Assembly (NCBI GenBank): GCA_025890175.1
Contig: JANPYM010000004.1
Coordinates: 3,132,641-3,196,640, forward strand
DNA: 64,000 bases
Direction of reading: 5' to 3'
Origin: Ciborinia camelliae
Taxonomy: Eukaryota; Ascomycota; Leotiomycetes; Helotiales; Sclerotiniaceae
This document shows, piece by piece, positions 36,947 to 49,194 of this stretch. Numbering within the stretch: position 1 is the first letter of the stretch; every line of letters starts with the position of its first letter. Under the pieces are notes generated by a model. It had not been told where the DNA came from. It searched no databases and worked only from the letters and a program-made list of their open reading frames with translations. The position numbers and the translations under genes are program-made.

Positions 36947-37541
36947 TCACGGCTTAATTGTGCATACCCATACGAGACAATGAGAGCTGCACCATGTGGG
37001 GAGTAGTCGTTCCGGTGGACCTGGATCGTGATGGTTTTCATGGTTTTGCGGAATTTGAGCCTTGAGCTTCTTCACTAGGCGGGGATTCCTCGGAGGTGAT
37101 AGAGGGGGATGATTTGCAATTGGCGGTAGTATTGGTTCTTGCAGTTGTCAATTCGCCAAATCATCCTCGAGGATGTTGATTCGGAGGTATAATTCCTCGA
37201 TCTTCGTATCTTTCGCGGTAATTTCTCCTTCTCTTTCTCTTTGTATGAAGGAGATCAATTGGCCTGTCCCACAAATTCGGATCAATGATTTGATGGCAGT
37301 TCTTACTTCGAGGTCACGGAGCTTGGTAGCGTCCAAATTGGCTTGGACATAGCCATCGATTCTTTCTGGGTCCACAATTTTATTCATCTCCATTTCGAAG
37401 TCTCGGATCGCACTCTGGTGCTCCAAGGGCTTCCGAGATCTGCCACCCGCTCTGCGGTGTTTCGTGGGAGTGGGACCAAGGAGAATGGCTATTTTTCGAA
37501 TTCCTGTGTGGAAAATGCTTCGAATGTTAGTAAAAGTCAAT
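36947..37541 (-). pseudogene. Gene remnant C (coiled-coil protein, unknown)
   Basis: Minus strand. A branch site (TACTAAC) and acceptor (CACACAG) suggest an intron ending near 37541. The following exon reads KIAILLGPTPTKHRR, KPLEHQSAIRDFEMEMNKI, DPERIDGYVQANLDATKLRD and a coiled coil ending LRINILEDDLAN at a TGA at 37148-37150. The same frame continues past the stop for about 66 codons of Pro-rich, protein-like text to 36947. The upstream exon cannot be found in frame: a TAA precedes the likely donor. It may be a decayed gene, or a short real gene whose first exon I missed. Confidence 0.4.
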
Positions 37542-37599
37542 GCAGCCGTGGGGAAAGCCAACAAGCTTTAGGCAACTCACTGAATTTGTCCAGTTATTG

Positions 37600-38797
37600 A
37601 TTTCGAAAAAGAAGTAGGTAACAACTTACAAGATAGTAAGGACAGATTGAACAAAGGCATAGTCGATAAATAAAAGGATAGTGAGAATGGTTGAGGGCTG
37701 ATTGGAAGGGAAGGGAAGGAAGTCGCGCGTAAAATGAAGTTCGCCCACTAAAATATCAGCTTGCTCAAAATAAGCAAACGCGCGTCGGGCGGTCATGACT
37801 TCCCCATGATTATCGTATGATACGCTATTATCTTAGCGTGCTCATCTGATCGGCACGGCAAGGACCGTTGGAGATTGCCCAACTATGATTTACGCACTAT
37901 CGCACTATGAATATATTGATACACGGAGATTCTATCATAGCTAAAGGGGGTAAGCGAGGAAAGTTTGTGCGGGGTTATAGGTGATAGAGAGATTAATTGC
38001 GGTAATATAATTGAGGATTTACGACTCATTTCTCAGTAAATGTGTCAAGGTCTGGGAAGGGGTGAGATGGTAGAGCGTGAATTTTCCATAAAGCCGGGCT
38101 CCTCCGTTCGACTATTTTTTATGACAACCAGACATTGACTTCACGGCGGGGAAGAAGCTAAGTACTGTATAGGTATGTTCCAAGCGGAACAAGTACGAGA
38201 AGCAAGAAACTTCGAGTCCCGATAGCACCAATACTTTTATTTCAAGTTAATTTTTCGTGGAAAGTTGAAATGGGTTATGGAACAAGATGAATGATATTTG
38301 CACTGAAGTTGACGAGTGGAGAACAATGGTTATTTCCGCTATGCGAATCTCATTGCAAACACTTGGAACCTGCGGAAGCAATAGTAATTATTAGTTTGTG
38401 ACGGAATTCCGAGGCTATTGGACGGACAGCAAGATTTTTCGCAGATGTGATCAGAGGTTTATGGCATTATGACAAGCGAAAAGAATCAATATGATCAGAG
38501 AGCATATCCGAGACTCATGAAATTATTTCCAATGCGTAGGAGTTTGGCTAAATGTAAAAAGAAAACGTGATTTTCAGTGGCGGCGATTCCAAAGCGAAAT
38601 GGAACCAATAATCAAAAAAGAAAGGGGTACGATTGTTCAACAATGAATATGAGGGTTTATATAAGGTTTTTAATCAATGCTTGATGCTCGACAATATTAT
38701 TTTATATTGTCCCGGTGATGTACTACACACCTTCCTAAGCTGTGAAATTTTGGATAGGTACAGCATACCAATAGCAAGACCTAGTCAAAGAAGAACC
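37600..38797. other. Intergenic region
   Basis: I see nothing that I can support as a gene or repeat here. Confidence 0.5.
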
Positions 38798-39016
38798 CAT
38801 GAAACGAGTCTCGACATCTCAGAAGTCAGAGACTCAGAGTACCAGCCTCATGGCTCAGATAGAGACTCACCTCAATCGAGAGAGCACTTGCTACATGGAC
38901 TGAAGACCAGAATAAGACGTTAAACGAGTGGAACTACATCCCTCGTCATCGCGATTATCCTCATTGGTATGACGGGGATAACAATGATTTTGAAGATTGG
39001 ACAAGGCAGGAATGAC
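38798..39016 (+). pseudogene. Short frameshifted gene remnant
   Basis: A frame starting at ATG 38798 reads MKRVSTSQKSETQSTSLMAQ; then a shift near 38880 continues as ERALATWTEDQNKTLNEWNY and HWYDGDNNDFEDWTRQE, ending at a TGA near 39014. The acidic, Trp-rich tail looks like real protein. The family is unknown. Confidence 0.35.
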
Positions 39017-39855
39017 AAGGACCTCCTCCATAAATGTGATGGATAAAACTACTTAGAGTAATATCCAACTCATGAGTCCAATAATCCCATTCTTATTCTT
39101 AAATTCCTTGAGAGTGCAGTCCTTCGATATTTAGATTGTTTCTGAGTCTGTTATGATTCTACGGAGGAATGTAAGATCACTAGTATAGGGCAAGATATAT
39201 ATTTCTCTCAAGTTTAAACTTGTGGTATTCTCGAAATATCCTCTAGAATGATTCTATTATATTCGCAATTAAACTCTCTATAATGTTAAGCCCCTTTTGA
39301 TTGTCCATTGTTTTTCCCAATGTTACCCCTTCATTATCATGTATTTAGCTTAGGAATCTGCCTAGTAATCAGGGCCTAGTAAGCGAGAGCTCTTATCACA
39401 GCTCTCGTCACTTCTCTAATCTATATCCTTTTATTCTGAATCAACCCTTATACCCAACCTTTCATTTCAATTTTAATTACTTCGTGATCTCAACTTTGAA
39501 TTTTGTAATCTTAATCCCTTCAAAGTCTAAAGTGAACTCTATCAAGATACGAGAAGGGGGGCCTAAACCCACCTCCCCGTCAACCCGGGTTACCCTTCTC
39601 AATAAAGATCAGATGATGATATTACTCATCATCATCGAGAGAGAGGGAAGATACCCGTGCTGAATGAAGTCCGCCCCGATATTTTAGTATTTTCATCATT
39701 TTTCGTTGATAGAAGGAAGGCTGGGCACCAGTACTCTACCAATTTTCCTCAGCCTACATGCTACAGCCCTGCATTAACATGCAAATATTAAGTAATTTCA
39801 AATTCAATCAATAAGACTTTTTTTATTAGATAATTTTATTTTACCCATAAATATA
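39017..39855. other. Intergenic region upstream of the cysteine-rich cluster
   Basis: No gene seen. It includes a small inverted repeat GATGATGATATTACTCATCATCATC-like hairpin near 39611-39640, and near 39720-39780 a segment (GGCTGGGCACCAGTACTCTACC) resembling those upstream of later cluster members at about 40455 and 41425. This is a sign that each duplication copied upstream DNA. Confidence 0.5.
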
Positions 39856-39890
39856 GAAAGTATATATTTGAAAAGTTAAGATATAAAAGG
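39856..39890 (+). promoter_or_regulatory. Cluster promoter motif, copy 0
   Basis: GAAAGTATATAT about 120 bases before the start codon, then the TATA-type box GATATAAAAGGACAG. The same pair precedes every member of the cluster. Confidence 0.6.
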
Positions 39891-39977
39891 ACAGAAATCT
39901 CTCTCACCTTTGGTCCAGTGAGCTCCATTTCCTTTACTCAAACGATCAACTACATATATATTTTCTTAATCCTCAAA

Positions 39978-40262
39978 ATGGTTAAACTCCCTTCCATCGC
40001 CTTGTTCTTTATCTCTATTATTTTCGTTTCATTGACGCTGCCAGTTTTGAGGCAGAGCTAATTTCATATTTATAATACGACAGTAGAGTCGGCAACCTGG
40101 ATTGTTCTGCTGCTTGAGGCCAAGCCAATCGTTCGGATAGTACAGTTCAGGAAGTACATGCATTCGGTAGAATCAGGGTTGGTACTCATTGTAATGCTCA
40201 AGGAGCGTACAAGTGTGCTAGTTCTCTCGCAGACGAACATCGTACTCCATGTTATCGTAACC
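39978..40262 (+). pseudogene. Cysteine-rich secreted protein, dead copy 0
   Basis: It starts with the family leader (MVKLPSIALF) but after about residue 19 meets a TGA/TAA in place of the C-x2-C-x-C segment. Exon 1 has lost its cysteine part and the splice donor. The second exon is still recognisable downstream (near 40090-40260: GNLDCSAA, a TGA, then THCNAQGAYKCASSLADEHR and CYR), with an insertion relative to the paralogues. It keeps the family promoter. It is the first of the five head-to-tail copies. Confidence 0.8.
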
Positions 40263-40613
40263 ATTAGAGAATCTGTCTAGACCTTCAGACTGCTATGGTT
40301 GCAATTTGTGTGTATGTAGATATGGATAAAGATGTACATGTGTATTACCTAATACGTAATCGTAAGGATAGATTAGGGAATTCTTAACGGCTGCTTTTTC
40401 AATGTATTAATTCATGGCTCTGGCCATAGGCCCGTTGGAGCTAATGGCAGTATAAGGCTGGTCACCCGTACTCTACCTCGAGTAACCCCTCACCTCTCGT
40501 CCAGCCAGCCCTACATTGATATCCAGAAAAAAACTTCAAAAAAATTCAAATTTGATTAATAAAGTTTCTATACATTGGCATACAAGATACTTTCATTTTG
40601 TGAAGAAAAATAA

Positions 40614-40650
40614 AAAGTATATATTCAAAAGAATTGTATATAAAGGATTA
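40614..40650 (+). promoter_or_regulatory. Cluster promoter motif, copy 1
   Basis: AAAGTATATATTC about 140 bases before the ATG, then TATATAAAGGA. This is the most divergent version of the shared promoter. Confidence 0.5.
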
Positions 40651-40754
40651 ATAGTATCCATCGTTACTATTTTCTTCAATAGCATATCATTCATTTTATT
40701 TCATCAAAACCATACACACGTACTTCTTAAATTCTAATTTTAACCTTAATCAAA

Positions 40755-41120
40755 ATGGTCAAATTCTCCTCCATCGCCTTATTCCTCATCGCTGCTGTCA
40801 GTGTACAAGGTTGCACTTATTGCCAATGCCTATTCGCAGATGGCTCTCACTGTTGTCTATATATGGTAAATAGTTCTAGTATATTTGATTAAGGTATTTC
40901 CAATTTCGAAACAAAGCTAATTTCTTATTTATAATAATAGGACGGTAACAAAGGCAACCTCGATTGTTCGATCTATTGCGATGTAGCCCATCGTGCTGAT
41001 CACACACAACACGACCACAACGGTTATAGCTCATGGGGTACGGCTTGTAATGCTTCGGGATCATATAAGTGTGCTACAGTTTTTGAATCCCATCACCGTG
41101 ATAAATGTTACCAAATCTAA
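40755..41120 (+). CDS. Ten-cysteine small secreted protein 1
   Basis: 96 residues in two exons, 40755-40865 and 40941-41120, with a phase-0 GT-AG intron. Residues 1-19 are a signal peptide (MVKFSSIALFLIAAVSVQG). The mature protein starts directly with CTYCQC. Its cysteines are 20, 23, 25, 33, 34, 46, 50, 73, 81 and 93, ten in all, which would allow five disulfides. A His/Asp-rich loop lies between Cys50 and Cys73. It is secreted and small (77 residues mature), as expected of a disulfide-locked extracellular protein. An effector or antimicrobial role is inference from size, cysteines, duplication and location. The start context is CAAAATGG. Confidence 0.85.
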
Positions 41121-41565
41121 TACGTGATCGTAAAGATGGGACATTGGGATTAGGGAATATTTAAGGATTACTTTTTAGAATTATATTAATCGAAAGCTCT
41201 GCTTTTACTAATTCTAAATCCTTAAACCAAATCATGATATCATGTATAATTCATTTAATATCCAATTTTGAAAATGGTGATGTGAAAACTACGGATCTCC
41301 TTTTTTTGTTCGTATACGCTACAGGCCTGGTCACGGTCACGGTGGAGGGGCTTTTTTTTAGTGCTTTGTCTTCTCTTGCCTCTGCCTTGCCAGCCTTAAG
41401 CATGTGATTCATGTAATAGTATAAGGCTAAGTACCCGTACTCTACCTCGGGTAACCTCACCTCTTGTCCACTTCAGCATTAATATATAAATATAAAAAAG
41501 ACTAATTTCAATTAATAAAGGTTCTATTATTCATATAGAAGAATTCATTATTATTAATAAATATA

Positions 41566-41622
41566 GAAAGTATATATTTAAAAGAGTTTAGAGTTGAAGA
41601 CCTTAAGATATAAAAAGATAGA
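41566..41622 (+). promoter_or_regulatory. Cluster promoter motif, copy 2
   Basis: GAAAGTATATAT about 150 bases before the ATG, then GATATAAAAAGATAG. Confidence 0.6.
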
Positions 41623-41718
41623 TGTTTCTAATGCTTTTACTTCTATAAAAATCCATTTACTTCTCTTTATCATTATCAACAATATCAAAAGTATACGTAC
41701 ACTTTTTAAATCGCCAAA

Positions 41719-42130
41719 ATGGTCAAATTTACCTCAATCGCTTTATTCCTCTTCGCCGCTATCAGTGTACAAGCTTGCACTTATTGCCAATGCGAGTTCC
41801 CAAACGGAGGACATTGTTGCGTAACTCCAACTAAGGTAAATAAATAGTTCTCATTTCTTAACCCCAAATCTTAATCAACCTTAAGGCAAAGCTAATTTCA
41901 TTTCACTTCATTTATAGACCTCTAATGTTCCCAACATCGATTGCCATGCCATTTGCTCAAACGCACGTCGTGCCGATAATACATATGCGGTCGTAGGAGA
42001 TGTGGTTCTAGAGGGCACCCCTTGTAATGCTGGAGGAAGATTTCAATGTGCCAATCTTTTCGAGATGGAGGGGAGGGCTAAGTGTGTTCAACCTAGCAAT
42101 AGTCCTCAAGCTCCAGGTGGTGGAAGATAA
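41719..42130 (+). CDS. Ten-cysteine small secreted protein 2
   Basis: 109 residues in two exons, 41719-41835 and 41918-42130. The intron is at the same place and phase as in its paralogues. The signal peptide is residues 1-19, ending VSVQA/ISVQA-like, and the mature protein starts CTYCQC. All ten family cysteines are kept: three in CTYCQC, the HCC pair, the DCHAIC pair, then single Cys in TPC, FQC and AKC. It has an ARRADNT stretch after the second-exon pair, like protein 1, and a longer Ser/Pro/Gly tail (PSNSPQAPGGGR). Unknown extracellular function. Confidence 0.85.
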
Positions 42131-42522
42131 ATGGGGGGTCCAGGATGTTGAATTAAGCTCTAGACTGCGGTTGCTCATAAGCCACCTTCTGAGATAATTT
42201 TCTACATTACACTAGAGCTCATGTGACCTGATAAAGCCGCCCTTGTTACAGTGGTGGTCAGTAGGATTGTACATATTTCTATTTTTCGGGGCCAATAATA
42301 GAATCAAATCATCGTTCTAGAATCTTGATCAGTTTTTATTTGGATCGGGCGTACTGTTTGTTATCTGCGTCATTGATTCGGATCGTTTCATGTGCGTCAT
42401 TTAGATTGTTACATAGGTGGACACTGGATCGTCATAAGTGGACATTGTTGGGGTCACATTCGATGCTTCCCCGCTCTCTACATGAATAAACTTCATATCT
42501 AATCAAGAGAATAATGCGTAGA

Positions 42523-42568
42523 GAAAGTATATATCTATCTACCAAGAAAAGTTGAGATATAAAAGAAC
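42523..42568 (+). promoter_or_regulatory. Cluster promoter motif, copy 3
   Basis: GAAAGTATATAT about 165 bases before the ATG, then GATATAAAAGAACAG. Confidence 0.6.
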
Positions 42569-42689
42569 AGATACCACTTCTTATAGAAGTAGATAATACT
42601 TTCATTGCCCATTAATTTTATTTCGATACAACTTCATCAGCTACACTCATCTAACTCTTCTTAAATCATCAATCAATCGATTAATCAAA

Positions 42690-43068
42690 ATGGTTAAACT
42701 CACCTCCGTCGCTGTCTTCCTTATCGCAGCTGTCAGTGTACAAGCTTGCAATTATTGCCAATGTCAATATCGAGGTGGTCAAAATTGCTGTGTAACACCG
42801 TCTTATGTACGTGATCCTCTATAATATCTCCTTAAAACAGAGCAAAAGTAAAAGCAAAAGCTAATCCCGTTCATCTTATTCATAGACCTCAAGTGTCGAT
42901 CTCGATTGTCACGCCGTTTGTCTCCAAGCCAGTACTGTTAGTGGTACTCATTGTAATGGGGGTGGAAATTATAAATGTGCCACATGGGCCGAAATGTCGG
43001 CGGGGATTAAGTGTGTTGCTACTCCGATTGCTAGCCCGTCCCCTAGCCCAACTCCAAGTCCCAAGTAG
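42690..43068 (+). CDS. Ten-cysteine small secreted protein 3
   Basis: 99 residues in two exons, 42690-42806 and 42886-43068. The signal peptide (residues 1-19) is followed by CNYCQC. The ten cysteines are conserved (NCC pair, DCHAVC, then THC, YKC and IKC). The loop between the DCHAVC pair and the next Cys is the shortest in the family, lacking the His/Asp-rich insert. The C terminus is a Pro/Ser repeat (ASPSPSPTPSPK), unlike its neighbours. The variable loop and tail against a fixed cysteine frame fit fast divergence of the exposed parts. Confidence 0.85.
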
Positions 43069-43242
43069 AGCTGGCAAGGTCAGGATCAGGATTAATTAAT
43101 CTTGCTTTCTAAGATTAATGCTTTTTAAGATTAATTGGATTGGTCTGAGTTTGGGTTGTTTTTATTGGTCTTATTGGTCTTATTGAGCTTTATACTTTAT
43201 TTTACTTGTGAAGGTATATGATATTACTGAATCGGTAAGAGA

Positions 43243-43280
43243 GAAAGTATATATCTAAAAATTTGAAATATAAAAGAACA
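43243..43280 (+). promoter_or_regulatory. Cluster promoter motif, copy 4
   Basis: GAAAGTATATAT about 120 bases before the ATG, then AATATAAAAGAACAGATAT. Confidence 0.6.
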
Positions 43281-43362
43281 GATATTCTTTCTCATCACTT
43301 GTACGTGAATTACACTCAATCAACTCTTTTTAAATCATTAATCGATTCATCAATCAATCAAA

Positions 43363-43730
43363 ATGGTTAAATTCAGTTCTATAGCCTTTTTCCTCATCGC
43401 TACTATTAGTGTACAAGCTTGCAATTATTGTCAATGCAACGATACACATGGTAACGCATGTTGTGTAACTCCAACCAAGGTAAACAACCCTCAAAGTTAT
43501 CTAAAGCAAAGGCAAAAGCTGATTTCATTTTATAGATCGGTAGCATTGCCGATATAGATTGTCATAAGCGTTGTACAAGTGCTCGTAGAGCAGATGGGAA
43601 ATGGGAGTTGGATGCAATTGGTCATAAGCAATTGGGTTCTGCTTGTAAAGGTTGGGGAGGAGATAGTAAATGTATTACTTGGCCGGAAGCTAAAGCCTTT
43701 CCCATGAAGTGCGTTGATCGAAATTGGTAA
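43363..43730 (+). CDS. Ten-cysteine small secreted protein 4
   Basis: 103 residues in two exons, 43363-43479 and 43536-43730, with the shortest intron of the family (56 bases). The signal peptide is residues 1-19 (MVKFSSIAFFLIATISVQA), then CNYCQC. All ten cysteines are present (ACC pair, DCHKRC, SAC, SKC, MKC). The second half is more basic and Trp-richer than in the other members. It is the last gene before AT block 2, whose first retroelement begins about 350 bases after its stop. Confidence 0.85.
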
Positions 43731-44076
43731 AATTGCGGTCAAGGTTTACTGTTGAAAAGGCCATGAGATAGAAGACTTATTGGTTGTATGGGAAGGCTAA
43801 AGTTTGCGAGAGGTTAGGCCTCTCGACTAAATACATATATAGTAGAGCCTCACACTGTAAGGTTACTATCGCCGGGATAGGGTTAAGGAATTCCGACCGC
43901 TTATCACTTTAATAATTGCATTAATCGATACCTCTACGTTTTACAACTCCAAATCTGCAATCCAAATCCATTTCTGACATTCCATTTAAGTTATATAGAT
44001 GTTAAAAAATAATAGAAATCAAAATCGATTCTACTACTTTCTCTACATCACTAGAAATCTTACATACTCTAAGTAT

Positions 44077-44271
44077 TGGGGAATCAGGTCATATGGTTTC
44101 CGGTCACATAATCAGGGATCACGTAGTAAGCTATACTGCATAGGGTATAGGGGAGTAGTATATAAGGGCAATTAGATTATTACTAAATATATATTTTTTA
44201 ATTAAACTAATCTATTATTATTTTACTCTAATATTTTTTTTATTCTATTATTGATTATTTTAGATTATACA
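44077..44271 (+). repeat. 5' LTR of copia element 2
   Basis: 195 bases, clearly the same LTR as 16702-16878 and the reverse of 56571-56766. The outer 100 bases keep C and G; the inner part is AT-rich. Confidence 0.8.
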
Positions 44272-45212
44272 ATTAATAAATTATAAAGCCTAATATTAAA
44301 TAAAAATATATTATTTTTTAATTTATTACAACAACAAAATTATAATATACAATTTTTTATTTTTAATTAAAATAATTATATTATTTAATTTCAATAAATT
44401 GAAATTTAATTTTATAAAAATGAATTCTTTATAATTATTAAAAAAATTCGAAAATAATATTATTAAATTTTATATATAATAAAATCTTTTATAAAGCTTT
44501 CCAAATAAATTATAATTATTAATAATATTTTTGTAATGGATAACAATACTATATTAATTGGAATAAAAAATGTTGTATTAAAAGAATTTTATAATTTTAA
44601 AAAAATTAATCTTTATAATAAATTTAAGGCTAAAATTAAATTTTATTTATTTATTTATATTAATAAAGATGATAAAGATATTATTAAGAAATATAATATT
44701 TTTAATAAAATTTAAAAATATTTATAATAAAAATATATTTAATTTAGTAAATTTATAAAATCAATATTAATTTATAATATTATTATTTTTAATTTTATTA
44801 ATTATAAATTTTAATATACAAATAATATAGAAATTAAAATTATTTAAAATAAATTTAAAAATTATTATTACAAATTATTTATTATTATATTAAATTTTTA
44901 TTAATATGTTTTTAATAAAATATAATATTATGATTTAAATTTTTGAAATTCAAATTATTATTTTTATTATTAAAAAAATTTAGGTTTTTTGTAAAATTAA
45001 TTATAATTAAAAAAAAAAATAAGTCTATACTATATACAATCAGGACTATAAAGACTGGGATACAGCTCGATTATAATACAACCATGTATGCTTAAAATCT
45101 TATTTTAATATTAGATTATTGTTTATAAAATGCTTTTATTATAATGATTTTATTCATTTTGTTTATAATTATTTTCTTTGGGATAAGATTATAATGTATA
45201 AAAGAAAACTTT
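44077..45212 (+). mobile_element. Ty1/copia fragment (element 2), 5' end only
   Basis: A 5' LTR (44077-44271) followed by internal sequence that matches element 1 from about 17385 to 18290. About 440 bases of leader after the LTR are missing compared with element 1 (junction near 44350). It stops at about 45212, where another repeat family starts. The last part (45021-45090) is well preserved, with CAGGACTATAAAGACTGGG. The rest of the element is not seen in this window. Confidence 0.75.
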
Positions 45213-48200
45213 GTATCAAATCACCTTGATGGTATAATTGATATATCAATGGTAAGATAATATATTATAAAAAGCATATAAATTGATTGTAAATCGATTT
45301 ATAAGCTTATATACCCACAAAATGCGGATATATCAATTGTATATAACTATATTTCTAATAAATCTGCCCTACAGATTTATTGATATTGCAATATTGACAA
45401 TTTTTAAATTAAATCTAAATATATATTGTTTAAATAATTAAATATATAATATTAAAATATAAAAAAAAAATATTTTTTATAATTATATAATAAATTATAT
45501 AACAAAATTATATAGTTTTTGTAAATATTATATATTTGGATTTGTTTTTAATTCTTTATTTTTTTTTTTTTTTATTTTTTTATTTTTTTATTATAATTTT
45601 ATCGATTTTATTAATATATTTAATTTATTAATTAAATTTGAATTTATAATAATTAAAATCGATAAAATTAAATAATATTTAATAATATTTTGTTTTTATT
45701 ATAATATTAATAAAATTTATATTTTTATTGATTTATATTATTTTAATAATCTTATATTTTTTGTATTTTTAATATAAAGTTATAATATCGATTATAAATC
45801 GCTTTTTTTAAATTGTTTTTAATTTAATAATATATTTATAAAATAATTTTGAATTAATATATATAATAAATAAGATTTTTATATTTAAAATATTATTAAT
45901 AATATTTTTAATAATAAAAACAATATTGAAATTTAATATTAAAATATATAATTTAAATATAAAAATATTTTAAATAATTTTTTTGTATTTAATTAAAAAT
46001 TAATAAAAAATATTAATTTGATTATATTTATTAACAAAAATGATAATATAATTAATTTATAAAAATATATTATTATTGTTTACAAAAAATATATTTATAA
46101 AAACAATTAATTATAAAAACTTTAAATTAAATAATATAAAATTTAATTTTTATAAAACATTTTTTATTTATTAATTAAAATATTTATTAAATACTTTAAT
46201 ATTAATATTTTAAAAATTAATACATTATATTAAAACAAATAAATTAAATATAATTTCAAAATAATTAATAATATTAATATACATATCTTAAATTTATTAT
46301 ATAACAAATTGTTTTTTTATTCTAATATTCTTATAAATCTTTTCTTTGATTTTATATATATTCTTTAATTTAAAACCTATAAATTGAAATAAATTAATTT
46401 ATTTTTTTTGATTTAATTAAATAATATTGTTATATAAAAATAAAATATTATTATTGAATTTAATTAATATAATTAAAATTAATTTTTTTTTAAACTTAAC
46501 TTTAAAAACGATTTTAATAAACTTTTTTTGTTTAAATTTTACAAATATATTATTTATTATAATTAAAATATTATTTATTTAAAATTTAATAATACCAAAT
46601 TTTTTTTTTGTATTTGAATATAAAAAATAAAAATTATATATCAAAATAATTATATTAAATCTTTAAATATAATATTTATAATAAATATAAAATCAATAAT
46701 TTTTAATTTTTAAAATACTATAAAATAATTTATATATTTTTAAGATTATCTTTAAATCGAAATTTATCTTTATTAATAAAATAATATAAAATAATTAAAT
46801 TAGTTTTATTAATAATTAAATATAAATCTAAATAATATCTCAAATATATAATTATATATTTTTAATTTTTTTATAAATTATTATCAAAACAAAAAATATA
46901 TATTAACTATATTATTATATTATCAAAAATTATATTAAAATCATTATCTTTTTATTATTATTATAAATTTAAATAATTAATTTTAATTTTTCAAAAACTT
47001 TATTAATATCAAAATTTTTGATTTTATTTATAAAACAAAAACAGAATATTCTATTTCCAAATAATACTTTATTTTAAAAATAATTTTAAAAACATTTTTT
47101 TTTATTAAATTATTAATTTTAATATAACAAAAATTAATATATATTAATATAATAATATTGATTTTAAAAATTTCATTTAAATTATAATTTTATAAAAATA
47201 CAATTAATTATAATTTAATATTTATAATAATATTTAAATAAATAATTAAAATATTTAAAACAATAAATATATTTATAAATTTTAATATATCCATATTAAA
47301 AATTATAGTTTTTACAATATATTGATTTATACAAAATTATAATATTTAATAAAAGTTTTTTAATAATAATATAAACAATTATTAACTTAAAATAATAATT
47401 TATAATACAATTCTAAATTTCTTTTATAAAATTAATTTTAAAAAAAAAAAAATTTTTATAATAAAAAAACTTAATCTAAATAATCCAAAATTATACAATT
47501 TTATTTATTTATTAAACAATATATATTTTTTTATCAATTTATAAAAACTTTTATAAACTAATTTTTTTTTTTTTTATAATTAATTTAGATTTTTAATAAA
47601 CAAAAATATCAAAATTAATTAAAAAATTATAAATTAAAATAATTAAATTATTATATTTAATTAAAACTTTTTTAATTTGATATTTAATATATAGTTTTTA
47701 TATAATTAATATAATTTTTTAAATAATTATAATTTGTTATACAATAATCAAAAAAAATATATTATATTTTAATATTTATAAATAAATATTATATATTAAT
47801 AAAATTAATATAATTCTATTAAATTCTACAATATTATTTACAATTTTTATTATTATTTAAAAAATATATTATCTCAAAAACTTTTCATTTACAAATTTTT
47901 TAACAATAATATTATACACTTTTTTAATTAAAATATAATATTGTTTAATAATTCCAATAAATTAATATATTTTAATAAATATAAATCTAATACTTATTTC
48001 TATATCTACTATTATTTTAATAAATTTTTTATTAATAAATTATTTATCTATATTATAAATAATATAATCTAAAAATTTTATATAAATATTTATTTAATAA
48101 TATTAAAATATATCTTAAATATATTTAGTAATTAAATTATTCAATAAAATTATTATTTAATATTTTATTATTTTATCAATAATATAAAAAATAAATTTTT

Positions 48201-49194
48201 TATTAATATAAAATATATTAATATAAATATAAAAATTATATTCCATATTCTTTTAAAATATAAATTTAAATTTATCAGAAAATTTTTTATATTTTTAACA
48301 ATATTTACAAAATTTAATTAATTATTTAAATATTATTAAATTATAATTATATCCTATTTAATTTAATATTTATTATAATTAATATATAATTAAATATTCA
48401 AATTAATAATAAAAATATTACAAATCTAATTCGTTTAATATATATATAAATATTTTATTTAAATAAAATTATATATAAATTTTTTAATAAAAAAATATAT
48501 ATCCGTATTTTTGAATAATAAAGAATTCTTTATATTATAAATTATTTTATATAAAAATATTCTTAATATTTTTATAATAAATATCAAATTTATTTATATC
48601 AATAAAATTAAATAAAAATAAAATATTAATAAAAATAATATAGAATTCTATTATTTCGATTAATAATTTAATTATAATTAAATTAATTAAATCTGCTAAT
48701 TTAATATCAAATATAATAAAAATAATATTTATTATTATAATATTGAACTTTATTTTTGTTAATTTATAAAAAATTTAAAATTGAATTAATCCAATAATAG
48801 ATTTTTTAATTATTTCAATATTAATAATAATATCTTAAAATTTACTATTATCATAGCAAATTTCTATAATTATAAGTTTTATTATTAATATATAAATAAA
48901 TATTTTAATAATTAATTTTTCAATAATTTCTTTATTGTTAATTATTAGATCATAAAATATAAAGAATATTTCATTTATATTATTAATTTTAATATTAATA
49001 AATAATTATATTAATTATAACTAATTATTTAATAATTTGTTTTTATATTTATTCTTATTTTTTTTATAATATTAATTATTAATTTTGCCGCCATTATTAT
49101 AATCTTTATTATTATTATAAAATTCTTAATTATTATTATAAAATTTTTAATTATTTTTTAAAAAATTAAAAAATTAATTAAATAAATTATTAAT

